Shown here: positions 41,244-50,928 of the stretch, piece after piece | Layout of the letters: each line of letters opens with the position of its first letter | Numbering within the stretch: position 1 is the first letter of the stretch | Source of the DNA: Peptococcaceae bacterium UBA5767 | GTDB taxonomy: Bacteria > Bacillota > TC1 > UBA5767 | Direction: 5' to 3' | Assembly: GCA_002418765.1 (NCBI GenBank) | Contig: DIET01000014.1 | Location: 1-64,000 of the forward strand | DNA: 64,000 nucleotides | Made by a program: the position numbers and the translations under genes | The notes under the pieces: generated by a model | Told to the model about the DNA's origin: nothing | The model's input: the letters and a program-made list of their open reading frames with translations, nothing else | Databases searched by the model: none

Positions 41244-42566
41244 CTATTTCTTCTTATTCTTGGTGACACCAAGTTTGCCCAAACGAATGTATTCTACCAA
41301 AGGGATATTGGCTGGGCACACATAGGAGCAGGTACCACATTCAATGCATGACATGATATTTTGTTCAGTATCAAGTCGGTCAAATTCTTTGCGCTTGGTC
41401 AAAATGGCCAAACGGGTTGGTTCTAAAAAGGCAGGACAGGCATCGATGCATTTGGCACAGCGCACACAGGCTTGCTCTTTGGGAGCCTTCTTCCTGTCAT
41501 CCTTTAAGACCAAAATGGCCGATGTGCCTTTGGTTATTGGCACTTCGTCTGAATACATGGTTTTGCCCATCATGAGCCCACCGGAAATAATTTTATTGTT
41601 TTCCTCAGTATAACCACCCGACTGATTGATCAAATCAGAAAATAGAGTTCCAATTCTGGCGATATAATTGGAGGGCGTATCGACTGATGTGCCAGAGACT
41701 GTGACCATACGTTCAATTAGGGGCATATTTTTTTCTACAGCATCACAGATGGCTTTTGCTGTTCCTACATTGTTGACAATGACTCCCACATCGAGTGGTA
41801 ATCCACCTACAGGAACCTCCCGATTGGTCACAGCATAGATGAGCTGCTTTTCGCTGCCTTGAGGATATTTTTCCTCACAGATGACGACTTCAATATTGGC
41901 ATGGCAGTCACATACGAGATTCATTTTTTGGATGGCATCCATCTTATTGTCTTCGATGGCAATGATGCCCTTTTTAGCGCCTGTCGTTTTTAATATATAA
42001 TCTAAGCCACGAACAATTTCTTCAGGATATTCCAACATGATTCGATGGTCTGCTGTGATAAATGGTTCGCATTCTATACCATTTAGAATGATGTAGTCAA
42101 TGATGGTATCTGCCGGGGGTGAATACTTAACATGAGTGGGGAAGGTCGCTCCACCCAACCCTACGATACCAGCATCGAGGATTTTCTTGAGAAGTTGCTC
42201 TTTGTTCAGTTGCTCAGGCTGGGGTTCATCAACAATACTGCCATCTAGAGTGTCTTGCTTATCGTTCTCGATTACGATGCAGTCTACAAAACGTCCAGCA
42301 GGATGAGCTTTCTTTTCAATGGATACCACTTTCCCACTAACGCTAGAGTGGATGGGAGCACTGACAAAACCCAAGGTTTTTCCGATGACCTGACCCATTT
42401 TCACTTCCTCTCCAACACACAATTTGGCTTCACACGGAGATCCGATGTGTTGAGATAGGGGAATGTAAACAAAATCAGGCGGATTGGCCTTTTTGGATTC
42501 ATAGGTGTTGGTTAGCTCTTTGAACGAATCAATATGCGTTCCTCCTATGAAAGTTGCTTTTTTCAT
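41244..42566 (-). CDS. rnfC: Rnf complex subunit C (NADH/FMN/Fe-S)
   Basis: The peripheral subunit thought to interact with NAD(H). An N-terminal barrel-sandwich part is followed by the Nqo1-like nucleotide- and FMN-binding domain, with GLGGATFPTHVKY near residue 136 and NGIECEPFITAD near residue 162. Two ferredoxin motifs lie near the C-terminus: CVRCAKCIDACP and CIECGTCSYVCP. At 440 residues it has the compact form usual in Clostridia. It is first in the rnf operon; a GAGGTG precedes its ATG and a TATAAT lies about 50 bases further upstream. Confidence 0.96.
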   Translation of the reverse strand: MKKATFIGGTHIDSFKELTNTYESKKANPPDFVYIPLSQHIGSPCEAKLCVGEEVKMGQVIGKTLGFVSAPIHSSVSGKVVSIEKKAHPAGRFVDCIVIENDKQDTLDGSIVDEPQPEQLNKEQLLKKILDAGIVGLGGATFPTHVKYSPPADTIIDYIILNGIECEPFITADHRIMLEYPEEIVRGLDYILKTTGAKKGIIAIEDNKMDAIQKMNLVCDCHANIEVVICEEKYPQGSEKQLIYAVTNREVPVGGLPLDVGVIVNNVGTAKAICDAVEKNMPLIERMVTVSGTSVDTPSNYIARIGTLFSDLINQSGGYTEENNKIISGGLMMGKTMYSDEVPITKGTSAILVLKDDRKKAPKEQACVRCAKCIDACPAFLEPTRLAILTKRKEFDRLDTEQNIMSCIECGTCSYVCPANIPLVEYIRLGKLGVTKNKKK

Positions 42567-42618
42567 ATTTTCACCTCGTAATCTAGAATACTAAGATAAC
42601 TGATCTGTAACCGTAAAA

Positions 42619-42624
42619 ATTATA
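42619..42624 (-). promoter_or_regulatory. Possible -10 box for the rnf operon
   Basis: TATAAT on the minus strand, about 50 bases upstream of the rnfC start. The best -35 at 17 bases (TTTATC, 42642-42647) is poor, so only the -10 is credible. Confidence 0.35.
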
Positions 42625-42763
42625 CTTGAAAAGCCATAAAGGATAAAGGTTTACAGGAGATATTTTTATCAAATTAAGGAAATTATTATCTCATTCATCT
42701 TGAATAGGTCTTGAAATATGGGAAATTATACGTCGCATGGCTCTATATATGATTTTCCACTCA

Positions 42764-43867
42764 TTAAACATTGAAACGAAAATGCATGATATCACCATCT
42801 TGCACAATGTATTCTTTGCCCTCTATCCGTAATTTTCCCAGCTCTCTTACCTTGGACTCAGAACCAGCTTGAACCAAATCTTCGAAGCTGATTACTTCTG
42901 CTTTGATAAAACCACGTTCAAAATCAGTGTGAATGACAGCAGCAGCTTGAGGTGCTTTGGTTCCTTTTTGTATTGTCCAGGCCCTGACCTCCGGTTTTCC
43001 AGCAGTCAGGTAGGTGATAAGACCCAGCAAATCATAAGCGGCCTTGATGGTGGCGTCCAATCCAGACTGAGGAATATGAAGATCTTCAAGAAATGCTTTT
43101 TTATCTTCAGCATCCAGTTCTGCAATTTCAGCTTCCAATTTTGCCGAAACAGGAATGACGCGAGCATCATCATCATGAGCCAATGCTTCCACTTCGCGCA
43201 GATATATATTGCTGGATGGATTGGAGGCTTCTTCCTCAGCAATATTGGCGATGTAGATAACAGGTTTGTTGGTGAGCAGATTGAATGACTTGATCAATTT
43301 GAGTTCTTCATCGGAAAAGACAAGTGATCGGACTGGTAATCCAAGATTGAGTGCTTCTTCTCTGATACGGTTGACCAAAAGGTATTCCTGAAGGGCATCC
43401 TTGTCTTTTGATTTTATTTTGCTTTCTAATTTATTGATTCTTTTTTCTATGGATTCCAGATCTGCTAAAATCAGCTCCAGATTGATGATTTCAATGTCAC
43501 GCGTTGGATTGACCGATTGAGCCACATGAACTACATTTTCATCTTTGAAACATCGAACGACATGAGCAATAGCATCAACCTCTCGGATGTGCGACAAGAA
43601 TTTATTGCCAAGTCCTTCACCTTTGCTTGCACCTTCGACAAGTCCGGCAATATCGAGAAATTCAAATGCTGTAGGGATAGTCTTTTTGGGTTGATAAAGT
43701 TTGGTCAGGTAATCTAGTCGTATGTCAGGTACCGTAACAACCCCAATATTGGGATCAATCGTACAAAAAGGGTAGTTTGCAGATTCTGCACCTGCTTGTG
43801 TAATAGCATTAAATAATGTTGATTTGCCAACATTGGGCAAACCCACGATTCCACATCGTAAAGGCAT
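42764..43867 (-). CDS. ychF: Ribosome-binding ATPase/GTPase YchF
   Basis: Universally conserved Obg-family P-loop protein, which prefers ATP in studied cases and associates with ribosomes. The P-loop is GLPNVGKST (residues 9-17), the G3 motif is DIAGLVEGASKGEGLG, and the C-terminal TGS domain ends with EGKEYIVQDGDIMHFRFNV, seen in its last part as DGDIMHFRFNV. A middle coiled coil (about residues 130-165) is present. Length 367 is normal. AAGGAAT precedes the ATG. It is divergent from copA, and its promoter overlaps that of copA. Confidence 0.97.
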   Translation of the reverse strand: MPLRCGIVGLPNVGKSTLFNAITQAGAESANYPFCTIDPNIGVVTVPDIRLDYLTKLYQPKKTIPTAFEFLDIAGLVEGASKGEGLGNKFLSHIREVDAIAHVVRCFKDENVVHVAQSVNPTRDIEIINLELILADLESIEKRINKLESKIKSKDKDALQEYLLVNRIREEALNLGLPVRSLVFSDEELKLIKSFNLLTNKPVIYIANIAEEEASNPSSNIYLREVEALAHDDDARVIPVSAKLEAEIAELDAEDKKAFLEDLHIPQSGLDATIKAAYDLLGLITYLTAGKPEVRAWTIQKGTKAPQAAAVIHTDFERGFIKAEVISFEDLVQAGSESKVRELGKLRIEGKEYIVQDGDIMHFRFNV

Positions 43868-43908
43868 GGTATCATTCCTTTCTTAAATCAATTCCTAGTA
43901 CTTAAGAA

Positions 43909-43937
43909 AGTATAAACGAAAGAGCAATCATTGACAA
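43909..43937 (-). promoter_or_regulatory. Promoter of ychF
   Basis: On the minus strand TTGTCA (43932-43937), 17 bases, TATACT (43909-43914), about 42 bases upstream of the ychF start. Its -35 overlaps the copA -35 on the other strand. Confidence 0.6.
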
Positions 43938-43960
43938 TTCATTTTGAATACGCGTATATT
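43931..43960 (+). promoter_or_regulatory. Promoter of copA
   Basis: TTGACA (43931-43936), 18 bases, TATATT (43955-43960). An alternative extended -10, TGTGATAAT, lies at 43961-43969. Transcription would begin near 43967, just before the dyad at 43975. Confidence 0.6.
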
Positions 43961-43974
43961 TGTGATAATATAAA

Positions 43975-43991
43975 CCAACTAAATTAGTTGG
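43975..43991. promoter_or_regulatory. Dyad CCAACTAAATTAGTTGG, candidate operator of copA
   Basis: Perfect 8-bp inverted repeat around a central A, placed directly after the predicted copA start and just before the ribosome-binding site (GGGAAGGA). It lacks the C/G tracts of CsoR sites and the TACA-TGTA of CopY boxes, so the binder is unknown. It could also form an mRNA hairpin near the ribosome-binding site. Confidence 0.45.
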
Positions 43992-44006
43992 GAAGGATGC
44001 GGCTTT

Positions 44007-46445
44007 ATGAAAAGAGTTTATGTTATCACGGGTATGCACTGCACAAGTTGTGCCAAAAATATTGAATTTTCTCTGCAAGGAATGTCTGGGATTGCCTCCG
44101 CAAATGTGCATATGGTGAATGAAAAGTTATTCGTTGATTACAGTGCATATGACAAAGAAATAGAAAAAGAAGTAATGCAAAAAGTGAAGAAACTTGGTTA
44201 TGGAATAGAAATTGATGATATGAAAACGATACGCTTCATCATTGATGGAATGCATTGTGCCTCATGTAGTGCGAATATTGAGAAAGTTCTACAAGCAGAA
44301 AAGGGCATCGATAGTGTTTTTGTCAATCTGACAACCCAGAAAGCAACGATTGTATATCAAGAACATATTATTTCTGTGGAAGCCATTGTCAATAAGATAA
44401 CAGCCATGGGCTATCAAGCCACTGAGGATTCGGAACTCAAAATGCCTGAGTACAAACATGATCTTCAGAAGCTGATATTTGTATTTATTTTTTCCATTCC
44501 TTTATTCATCATCAGTATGGCTCCAATGCTGCTTGGCGAATCGGTGATGGCATGGGAAATGGAACATCGTACTGTCTTGACTGTTTTGCAGTTGTTCTTA
44601 ACCATACCCATTATGCTGGCTGGTAAAGATTTTTATATTATTGGGTTCAAGTCATTGTCCCAGAAGATTCCCAATATGGATTCTTTGGTGGCCATAGGAA
44701 CAAGTGCGGCTTTTGCTTACAGTTTGTTCAATAGTTATCTGATCTTGTTTTATAATCAGCATATGCTTCCGCTGTATTATGAAAGTGTCGGTGTAATTAT
44801 TTCATTGATCATGCTTGGCAAATATTTTGAAAAAAAAGCCAAATCTAGAACATCCAAAGCCATAGAGCGCCTTAGTGACTTAAGGCCAAAGACGGCAATA
44901 TTGTTGGTGGGTACTGAACAAAAAATAGTGGATATTTCTGAAATTCATGTAGGGAATCTATTGCTTGTTAAACCAGGAACGGCTGTTCCTACGGATGGTG
45001 TAGTAGTGGAGGGCGAATCAAGTGTGGATGAATCCATGCTTACGGGCGAAAGCATTCCTGTTTATAAAGATAAGGGAACTACCCTAACAGGGGCATCAGT
45101 GAATGGGGCTGGAAGCTTGGTCATGCGCGTCACCAAGGTGGGTACTGACACGGTTCTATTTCAAATTATACGCATGATTGAAGAGGCTCAAGGAAGCAAA
45201 GCTCCCATAGCCAGGCTGGCTGATCAAGTTGCGGGAGTATTTGTTCCGATCGTGATGGGCATTGCTACCGTGGCATTCGTATTTTGGCTGCTGGTCGGGA
45301 TGGGGTTATCTTTCGCATTGACGGTTTTTGTGTCTGTTTTGGTTATTGCCTGTCCTTGTGCACTTGGCTTGGCTACACCTACTGCAATTTTGGTGGGGAC
45401 GGGAAGAGCTGCTGAAAAGGGGATCCTTTTTAAAGGAGGAATGCCTTTGGAACAGTTAAAGCATACCCAGGTTTTGCTGTTGGATAAAACGGGCACCATC
45501 ACACAAGGAAAACCCAGAGTCATGGCTGAATTTGTCTATGGGGAGTACACAATTGAAGATTTGTATGCTATTGCAAAATCATTGGAAGAAAAATCTGAAC
45601 ATCCTTTGGCCGAAGCCATATTGACCAAGTCTCAAGACATCAATGAAAGCAAGAATTGGAAAGACGCTGTGATAACAAATTTTACTTCAATCAAGGGAAA
45701 AGGTGTGAAAGCATTACTGGTAAACAAAGGAGTATATCACGAGGTATGGATGGGATCTACAAGATTAAAGACGGAGCAGAACATAGAATTAAGTTCGGAA
45801 ATGACCCGTGATGAATCTATTTTGTTAAAGCAAGGTGCAACCATGATGTATCTCGCTGTGGATGGATCATTGGCGGCTATGATAGGGGCAAAAGACATGC
45901 TGAAAAATGGTGTGCATGAAACCATTGAGGCCATTAAGAAAATCAATATTGAACCAGTTCTACTGACGGGTGATCATCGTCAAGCAGCCCAAATCATTGC
46001 TGAGGAAGCTGGTATCGACCGTGTGATCTCGGATGTTTTGCCAGAGCATAAAGTAGAAGAAGTCAAAAGAATCCAGGCTTTGGGCAAGAAGGTGACTATG
46101 GTGGGTGATGGTATCAACGATGCTCCAGCTCTGACTCAGGCAGATGTAGGCATGGCTGTAGGCAATGGTACGGACGTAGCCATTGAGTCAGCGGATATTG
46201 TACTGATGAATGAAGATATTTTATCCATATTGACTGCTATTGAAGTGTCACGGAAAACTCTCCGCAATATCAAACAGAATTTGTTTTGGGCTTTTTTCTA
46301 TAATATTTTGGGTATACCCATTGCAGCTGGAATCCTTTATCCTATGACAGGCATTTTGCTTAGTCCTATGATTGCTGCCGGGGCCATGGCTTTTAGCTCT
46401 GTTTCCGTAGTGGCCAATGCACTTCGGCTGAAACGACAAATATAA
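44007..46445 (+). CDS. copA: Copper-translocating P1B-type ATPase
   Basis: Exports Cu(I) from the cell by ATP hydrolysis. Two N-terminal heavy-metal-associated domains each have the GMHCxSC motif (C12, C15 and C84, C87). Membrane helices follow, then the transport motif CPC in IACPCALGLATPTA (about residues 447-460), the phosphorylation site DKTGTIT (about 494), and the hinge MVGDGINDAPAL near residue 697. The length of 812 is normal for a two-HMA CopA. A copper chaperone (copZ) and a csoR gene are absent around it, so copper sensing is encoded elsewhere. Selectivity for copper rests on the CPC and the HMA type; silver is also likely. Confidence 0.95.
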   Translation: MKRVYVITGMHCTSCAKNIEFSLQGMSGIASANVHMVNEKLFVDYSAYDKEIEKEVMQKVKKLGYGIEIDDMKTIRFIIDGMHCASCSANIEKVLQAEKGIDSVFVNLTTQKATIVYQEHIISVEAIVNKITAMGYQATEDSELKMPEYKHDLQKLIFVFIFSIPLFIISMAPMLLGESVMAWEMEHRTVLTVLQLFLTIPIMLAGKDFYIIGFKSLSQKIPNMDSLVAIGTSAAFAYSLFNSYLILFYNQHMLPLYYESVGVIISLIMLGKYFEKKAKSRTSKAIERLSDLRPKTAILLVGTEQKIVDISEIHVGNLLLVKPGTAVPTDGVVVEGESSVDESMLTGESIPVYKDKGTTLTGASVNGAGSLVMRVTKVGTDTVLFQIIRMIEEAQGSKAPIARLADQVAGVFVPIVMGIATVAFVFWLLVGMGLSFALTVFVSVLVIACPCALGLATPTAILVGTGRAAEKGILFKGGMPLEQLKHTQVLLLDKTGTITQGKPRVMAEFVYGEYTIEDLYAIAKSLEEKSEHPLAEAILTKSQDINESKNWKDAVITNFTSIKGKGVKALLVNKGVYHEVWMGSTRLKTEQNIELSSEMTRDESILLKQGATMMYLAVDGSLAAMIGAKDMLKNGVHETIEAIKKINIEPVLLTGDHRQAAQIIAEEAGIDRVISDVLPEHKVEEVKRIQALGKKVTMVGDGINDAPALTQADVGMAVGNGTDVAIESADIVLMNEDILSILTAIEVSRKTLRNIKQNLFWAFFYNILGIPIAAGILYPMTGILLSPMIAAGAMAFSSVSVVANALRLKRQI

Positions 46446-46453
46446 GATATATG

Positions 46454-46488
46454 AGCCCGGATATGACTATTCCGGGTTTTGTTTTTTC
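46454..46488 (+). terminator. Rho-independent terminator after copA
   Basis: AGCCCGGA (46454-46461) pairs with TCCGGGTT (46471-46478; one G-T pair), followed by TTGTTTTTTC. Confidence 0.85.
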
Positions 46489-46580
46489 TGATTCATCAAA
46501 TTATCATGTAAATACTATACTTCCCTGTTCTGAAGGCTGTGGCCGTCATAAAATATGTCAAATAAAAGGGAGGTAGTGAA

Positions 46581-47450
46581 ATGAATGTATGGGAAAACAT
46601 ACCCTTTTGGTATGGATTAAATGACAGACTCCCCAATGCGGCATCACTTAGAAGATTGTATTTTTGGATCAGGAAATTAGGAATTCAGGAGTCTGATGAA
46701 TTGCTTCGGGTGCTGCAAAGAGACAATAGTCATTCTTTTAAAAATTATTTGTCACAAGTCAATATGGTATTGTATCATCTAAATGACTATGAGCATGAAG
46801 TTAAAAAATTGTTGCTAGATGGGATATTTGTGTTAACGTATAGTGATAAAAGGTATCCTTTGCGTCTCAAAGAACTCATTGATCCACCCGTGCTTTTATT
46901 TCTTCAAGGCAACCCTGCTTTGATTAATAGCAAAACATTTGGTATGGTAGGCTCAAGAACGTGTACGAGTTATGGCTTAAAGGCCACAGCACTTTTTGCC
47001 AGACCTTTGGCGCAAAGAGGTTTTACTATTGTAAGCGGACTCGCCTATGGTATTGATCATGAAGCACACGCTCAAACGCTTATGGTATCTGGAAAAACCA
47101 TCGCTGTCTTGGGGAACGGTCTTGCTCATGTTTATCCAGCCAAGCATTTTCGTCTACAGCAGCAGATTGCCAAGGAAGGACTTTTGGTCAGCGAGTATCA
47201 TCCTGATCAAAAACCAAGACCGTTTCATTTCCCAGAGCGAAATCGAATTATTGCTGGATTGAGCGATCGTATCATGGTGGTAGAAGCCGCCATCAAAAGT
47301 GGAAGTCTGATCACAGCACAATTTGCTTTGGATTTGGGTAAGGAAATTTATGCTGTTCCAGGCAATATCGATCAAAAAAACAGCGCTGGAACCAATAGAC
47401 TCCTTCAAGATGGTGCCTTGATGGCTCTTTCAGCAGAGGAATTATTATGA
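46581..47450 (+). CDS. dprA: DNA-processing protein DprA (Smf)
   Basis: Binds incoming single-stranded DNA and loads RecA during natural transformation; it is widely present also in species not known to be competent. The Rossmann-like domain shows VGSRTCTSYG and IVSGLAYGIDHEAH, followed by FPERNRIIAGLSDRIMVVEA (seen from PERNRIIAGL) and GSLITAQFALDLGKEIYAVPG, the usual family order. At 289 residues it lacks the C-terminal winged-helix domain of longer forms. GGGAGGT precedes ATG 46581. topA follows after 16 bases, a conserved pairing in Firmicutes. Confidence 0.94.
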   Translation: MNVWENIPFWYGLNDRLPNAASLRRLYFWIRKLGIQESDELLRVLQRDNSHSFKNYLSQVNMVLYHLNDYEHEVKKLLLDGIFVLTYSDKRYPLRLKELIDPPVLLFLQGNPALINSKTFGMVGSRTCTSYGLKATALFARPLAQRGFTIVSGLAYGIDHEAHAQTLMVSGKTIAVLGNGLAHVYPAKHFRLQQQIAKEGLLVSEYHPDQKPRPFHFPERNRIIAGLSDRIMVVEAAIKSGSLITAQFALDLGKEIYAVPGNIDQKNSAGTNRLLQDGALMALSAEELL

Positions 47451-47466
47451 AGCAAGGAAGGACAAT

Positions 47467-49569
47467 ATGGCGGATAAAACGTTGGTCATTGTGGAATCAC
47501 CTGCAAAAGCAAAAACCATCAATAAATTTTTGGGGAATCGATACATGGTTACTTCTTCCATGGGGCATATTATTGATTTGCCCAAAAGCAAGATGGGTGT
47601 AGACATAGAGAATAATTTTGAACCCCAGTACATTACCATAAGAGGAAAAGGGGATTTGCTGAAAGAAATAAAAAAGCAAGCCAAAAAATCTAAGAATATT
47701 TTGGTAGCAACTGACCCGGACCGAGAAGGCGAGGCAATTGCCTGGCATCTACAAAGGGTGCTTGGACTAGAAGAATCCAGTAAGTCTCGCATTGAATTCA
47801 ATGAAATTACCAAGGAAGCCATTCTCAATGCTGTTAAGAATCCAAGAACGATCGACATGCATCTGGTGGAAGCGCAACAAGCAAGGCGCGTGTTGGATAG
47901 ATTGGTGGGATATTCATTAAGTCCTCTTCTGTGGAAGAAGATTAAAAAAGGGTTAAGTGCTGGTCGGGTCCAGTCTGTTACCGTTCGGTTGATTGTTGAC
48001 CGAGAAGCTGAAATTGAGCAATTCAATCCAGAAGAGTATTGGTCATTGCAGGCAGATTTTAATAAAGATGATTTTCAATTTTCTTCTTCACTAATAAAAC
48101 TGGATCATAAAAAGGCTATCGTTTCAACAGAATCTGAAATGAATGAAGTATTACATTTTTTGGAACAGTCACAGTATTACGTAAAAGAGATTGTTAGAAA
48201 AGACAAAAAAAAGAATCCATATGCACCCTATACTACGTCGAGTTTACAGCAAGATGCCGCAAGAAAGCTCGGCTTTACTGCAAAAAAGACGATGCGCTTT
48301 GCCCAACAACTTTATGAAGGAATCGATTTAGGCAAAAAGCATGGTGGGACAGTCGGATTGATCACTTATATTCGTACCGACTCAACGAGAATATCAACAC
48401 AGGCCCAAGAAGAAGTTGCCCAATACATAAAGACAGAGTATGGGGAAAACTATTTACCACCCAAACAGAGAGTTTATAGTTCGAAGAAAAGCGCACAGGA
48501 TGCACACGAGGCCATTCGACCGACAACGATCAATCTTAATCCAGAACAGATCAAGGATTGTCTTTCCAAAGACCAATTCAAACTATATCAATTGATATGG
48601 GTCCGTTTTGTAGCTTCACAAATGGCGAGTGCCATCATTGACACACTTACGATAGACATTGAAGCATCTGGTGATCATCAACATGCTTTATTCAGATCCA
48701 ACGGTTCATTGATTAAGTTTTTAGGTTATCTTGTACTTGATCGTGAAGCCAAGAAATCGCTTCAAGAGGTGTCTTTGCCAGATTTGCAAATGGATGAATC
48801 ATTGTTGTTAGAAAAACTCACGCCTACCCAACATTTCACCCAACCACCCGCTCGTTTCAATGAAGCATCATTGGTCAAAACACTCGAAGAGATGGGCATT
48901 GGCAGGCCAAGTACCTATGCCACCATCATTGATACCATTGTCCGTCGGGGATACGTAGTGAAAGAGAATAAGCTATTTCATTCTACAGAATTGGGTCGGA
49001 TTGTTTTGGATGTACTCAAATCTAATTTTACACATGTCCTCGATCCTACGTTTACTGCAGATATGGAGACCAAATTAGACTCTGTAGAAGAAGGAAATGC
49101 CAATTGGAAGGTAATTTTAACTGAATTTTATGAAATTTTTGAAAAGGAACTCAAAAAAGCTGAAGAGGAAATTAGTAAAATTGAAATCAAAGATGAAGTA
49201 TCAGATGAAATTTGTGATAAATGTGGCAGAAATATGGTTATCAAAATGGGACGATATGGAAAATTTTTAGCTTGTCCTGGATTCCCTGAATGTAAAAATA
49301 CGAAACCAATTATCAAAGGCACTGGAAAGACTTGCCCTAAGTGTGGTGCTGAAATTGTAGAGAAGAGAAGTCGTACAGGGAAAATTTTTTATGGGTGTGC
49401 CCAATATCCTATATGTGATTTTGTGAGTTGGGATTTACCATTGGATGAACTTTGTCCAAAATGTCATTACCCTCTGGCACAGAAAAGTAAGCGATTTGGT
49501 GGTTATAAATACTGTCTTTCTGAAACCTGTGATTATAGTGAACAAAAAAAGAAGACGAAAGACAAGTAA
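47467..49569 (+). CDS. topA: DNA topoisomerase I
   Basis: Type IA enzyme that relaxes negatively supercoiled DNA through a 5'-phosphotyrosine intermediate. The Toprim domain begins TLVIVESPAKAKTI, with DPDREGEAIAWH acidic residues. The active-site tyrosine is Y301 in LITYIRTDSTR. Three C-terminal zinc fingers of the topoisomerase type are visible: CDKCGRNM...CPGFPEC, CPKCGAEI...CAQYPIC and CPKCHYPL...CLSETC. The length of 700 is normal for Firmicutes. ATG 47467 follows AAGGAAGGAC. It is followed by trmFO and xerC, the usual order. Confidence 0.97.
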   Translation: MADKTLVIVESPAKAKTINKFLGNRYMVTSSMGHIIDLPKSKMGVDIENNFEPQYITIRGKGDLLKEIKKQAKKSKNILVATDPDREGEAIAWHLQRVLGLEESSKSRIEFNEITKEAILNAVKNPRTIDMHLVEAQQARRVLDRLVGYSLSPLLWKKIKKGLSAGRVQSVTVRLIVDREAEIEQFNPEEYWSLQADFNKDDFQFSSSLIKLDHKKAIVSTESEMNEVLHFLEQSQYYVKEIVRKDKKKNPYAPYTTSSLQQDAARKLGFTAKKTMRFAQQLYEGIDLGKKHGGTVGLITYIRTDSTRISTQAQEEVAQYIKTEYGENYLPPKQRVYSSKKSAQDAHEAIRPTTINLNPEQIKDCLSKDQFKLYQLIWVRFVASQMASAIIDTLTIDIEASGDHQHALFRSNGSLIKFLGYLVLDREAKKSLQEVSLPDLQMDESLLLEKLTPTQHFTQPPARFNEASLVKTLEEMGIGRPSTYATIIDTIVRRGYVVKENKLFHSTELGRIVLDVLKSNFTHVLDPTFTADMETKLDSVEEGNANWKVILTEFYEIFEKELKKAEEEISKIEIKDEVSDEICDKCGRNMVIKMGRYGKFLACPGFPECKNTKPIIKGTGKTCPKCGAEIVEKRSRTGKIFYGCAQYPICDFVSWDLPLDELCPKCHYPLAQKSKRFGGYKYCLSETCDYSEQKKKTKDK

Positions 49570-49608
49570 AGATCTGACCGTATCCTAGGAATGAAAAGGT
49601 ATAAAATT

Positions 49609-50928
49609 ATGCAGGTTACCATCATCGGAGGAGGTTTGGCCGGAGTTGAAGCTGCTTATCAGCTGGCCAATCAAGGGGTAGATGTTGTTCTCTATGAACA
49701 GCGACCCATTCAAACATCCAAAGCCCATCACACAGAGTATCTTTCGGAGTTGGTCTGCAGCAATTCATTGCGCTCCAATGAGATCGGGAATGCATCAGGA
49801 TTATTGAAGGAAGAGTTAAGAATCTGTGGATCATTGGTAATGCAAGTTGCCGATAAAAACAAGGTGCCTGCTGGGGGCGCATTGGCAGTTGATCGAGAGA
49901 AATTCTCCCAGAGCATAACCAAGATTATTGAAGAGCACGAACATATCCAGCTTATCAGACAACCAGTTAACGAGATACCCACTAAGGGATATATTGTCGT
50001 GGCTACAGGTCCTCTTACGGAAGGTCCTATTGCTGATTCCATCCGCTTCGTTTGTGGACAAGATTATTTTCATTTTTTTGATGCAGCTGCACCTGTTGTG
50101 ACGCTGGAATCCATCAATATGGAGAAATCCTGGTGGGCTTCTCGTTACGATAAAGGAGAAAAAGATTACATCAATTGCCCGCTGACGGAAGAAGAATACC
50201 ATAGGCTGATTGCGTTTCTCGTTCAAGCCAAAAAGCATAAACCGGATATGGAAGGGGAAGAGATTTATTTTGAAGGTTGCATGCCCGTAGAAGAGATGGC
50301 TAGACGCGGCGAGAAGACTTTGGCATTTGGGCCACTGAAACCAGTCGGACTCATTGATCCGCATACCAAGCAAGAACCATATGCTGTGGTGCAGCTTCGG
50401 ATTGACAACAAAGAGAAGACTTTATTTAATTTGGTGGGATTTCAAACCAGTCTTGTTTTTTCTGAACAAAAGAAGATGCTATCGCTCATTCCTGGATTAG
50501 AAGAGGCAGAGATTGTTCGCTATGGTGTAATGCATCAGAATTCTTATATCAACAGTCCTCTATTGTTAGGATCAGATGGCTCGCTACAGGCTGATCCACG
50601 AATTTATTTTGCCGGACAAATTACAGGTGTAGAAGGCTATATTGAGAGTGTGGCAAGTGGATTGGCGAGCGCCTGGAGTTTGGCTGCGAAGATCCATGGA
50701 CAACCATATGAGGCTTTTCCAGATACTACAGCCATAGGAAGCTTGATGCGTTACATTAGCACTTCGGCTGATGCTAGATATTTCCAACCTATGAATATCA
50801 ATTGGGGCATAGTGACGGAACTTATTCCTCGTATACGGCAGAAAAAATTGAGGAATGAAGCTCTGGGCAAACGTGCGTTGACTGATCTTGATGCTTATAT
50901 AAATAGGTACAGGAGTCAAAAAAAATGA
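49609..50928 (+). CDS. trmFO: Folate-dependent tRNA (uracil-54-C5)-methyltransferase TrmFO
   Basis: Uses methylenetetrahydrofolate and FADH2 to make m5U54 in the T-loop of tRNAs. It is a GidA-related flavoprotein: the FAD-binding motif is VTIIGGGLAGVEAA at the N-terminus, followed by the family block LVCSNSLRSNE with its conserved cysteine, and late FAGQITGVEGYIES. The start is set at 49609 (MQVTIIGGG), where AAAAGG lies 9 bases upstream; the in-frame ATG at 49591 would add 6 residues. Length 439 is normal. It ends overlapping the xerC start. Confidence 0.95.
   Translation: MQVTIIGGGLAGVEAAYQLANQGVDVVLYEQRPIQTSKAHHTEYLSELVCSNSLRSNEIGNASGLLKEELRICGSLVMQVADKNKVPAGGALAVDREKFSQSITKIIEEHEHIQLIRQPVNEIPTKGYIVVATGPLTEGPIADSIRFVCGQDYFHFFDAAAPVVTLESINMEKSWWASRYDKGEKDYINCPLTEEEYHRLIAFLVQAKKHKPDMEGEEIYFEGCMPVEEMARRGEKTLAFGPLKPVGLIDPHTKQEPYAVVQLRIDNKEKTLFNLVGFQTSLVFSEQKKMLSLIPGLEEAEIVRYGVMHQNSYINSPLLLGSDGSLQADPRIYFAGQITGVEGYIESVASGLASAWSLAAKIHGQPYEAFPDTTAIGSLMRYISTSADARYFQPMNINWGIVTELIPRIRQKKLRNEALGKRALTDLDAYINRYRSQKK

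Noticed and set aside
49831..50373. 180-codon open frame on the minus strand
   Set aside because: Antisense to trmFO, with no coding signs.
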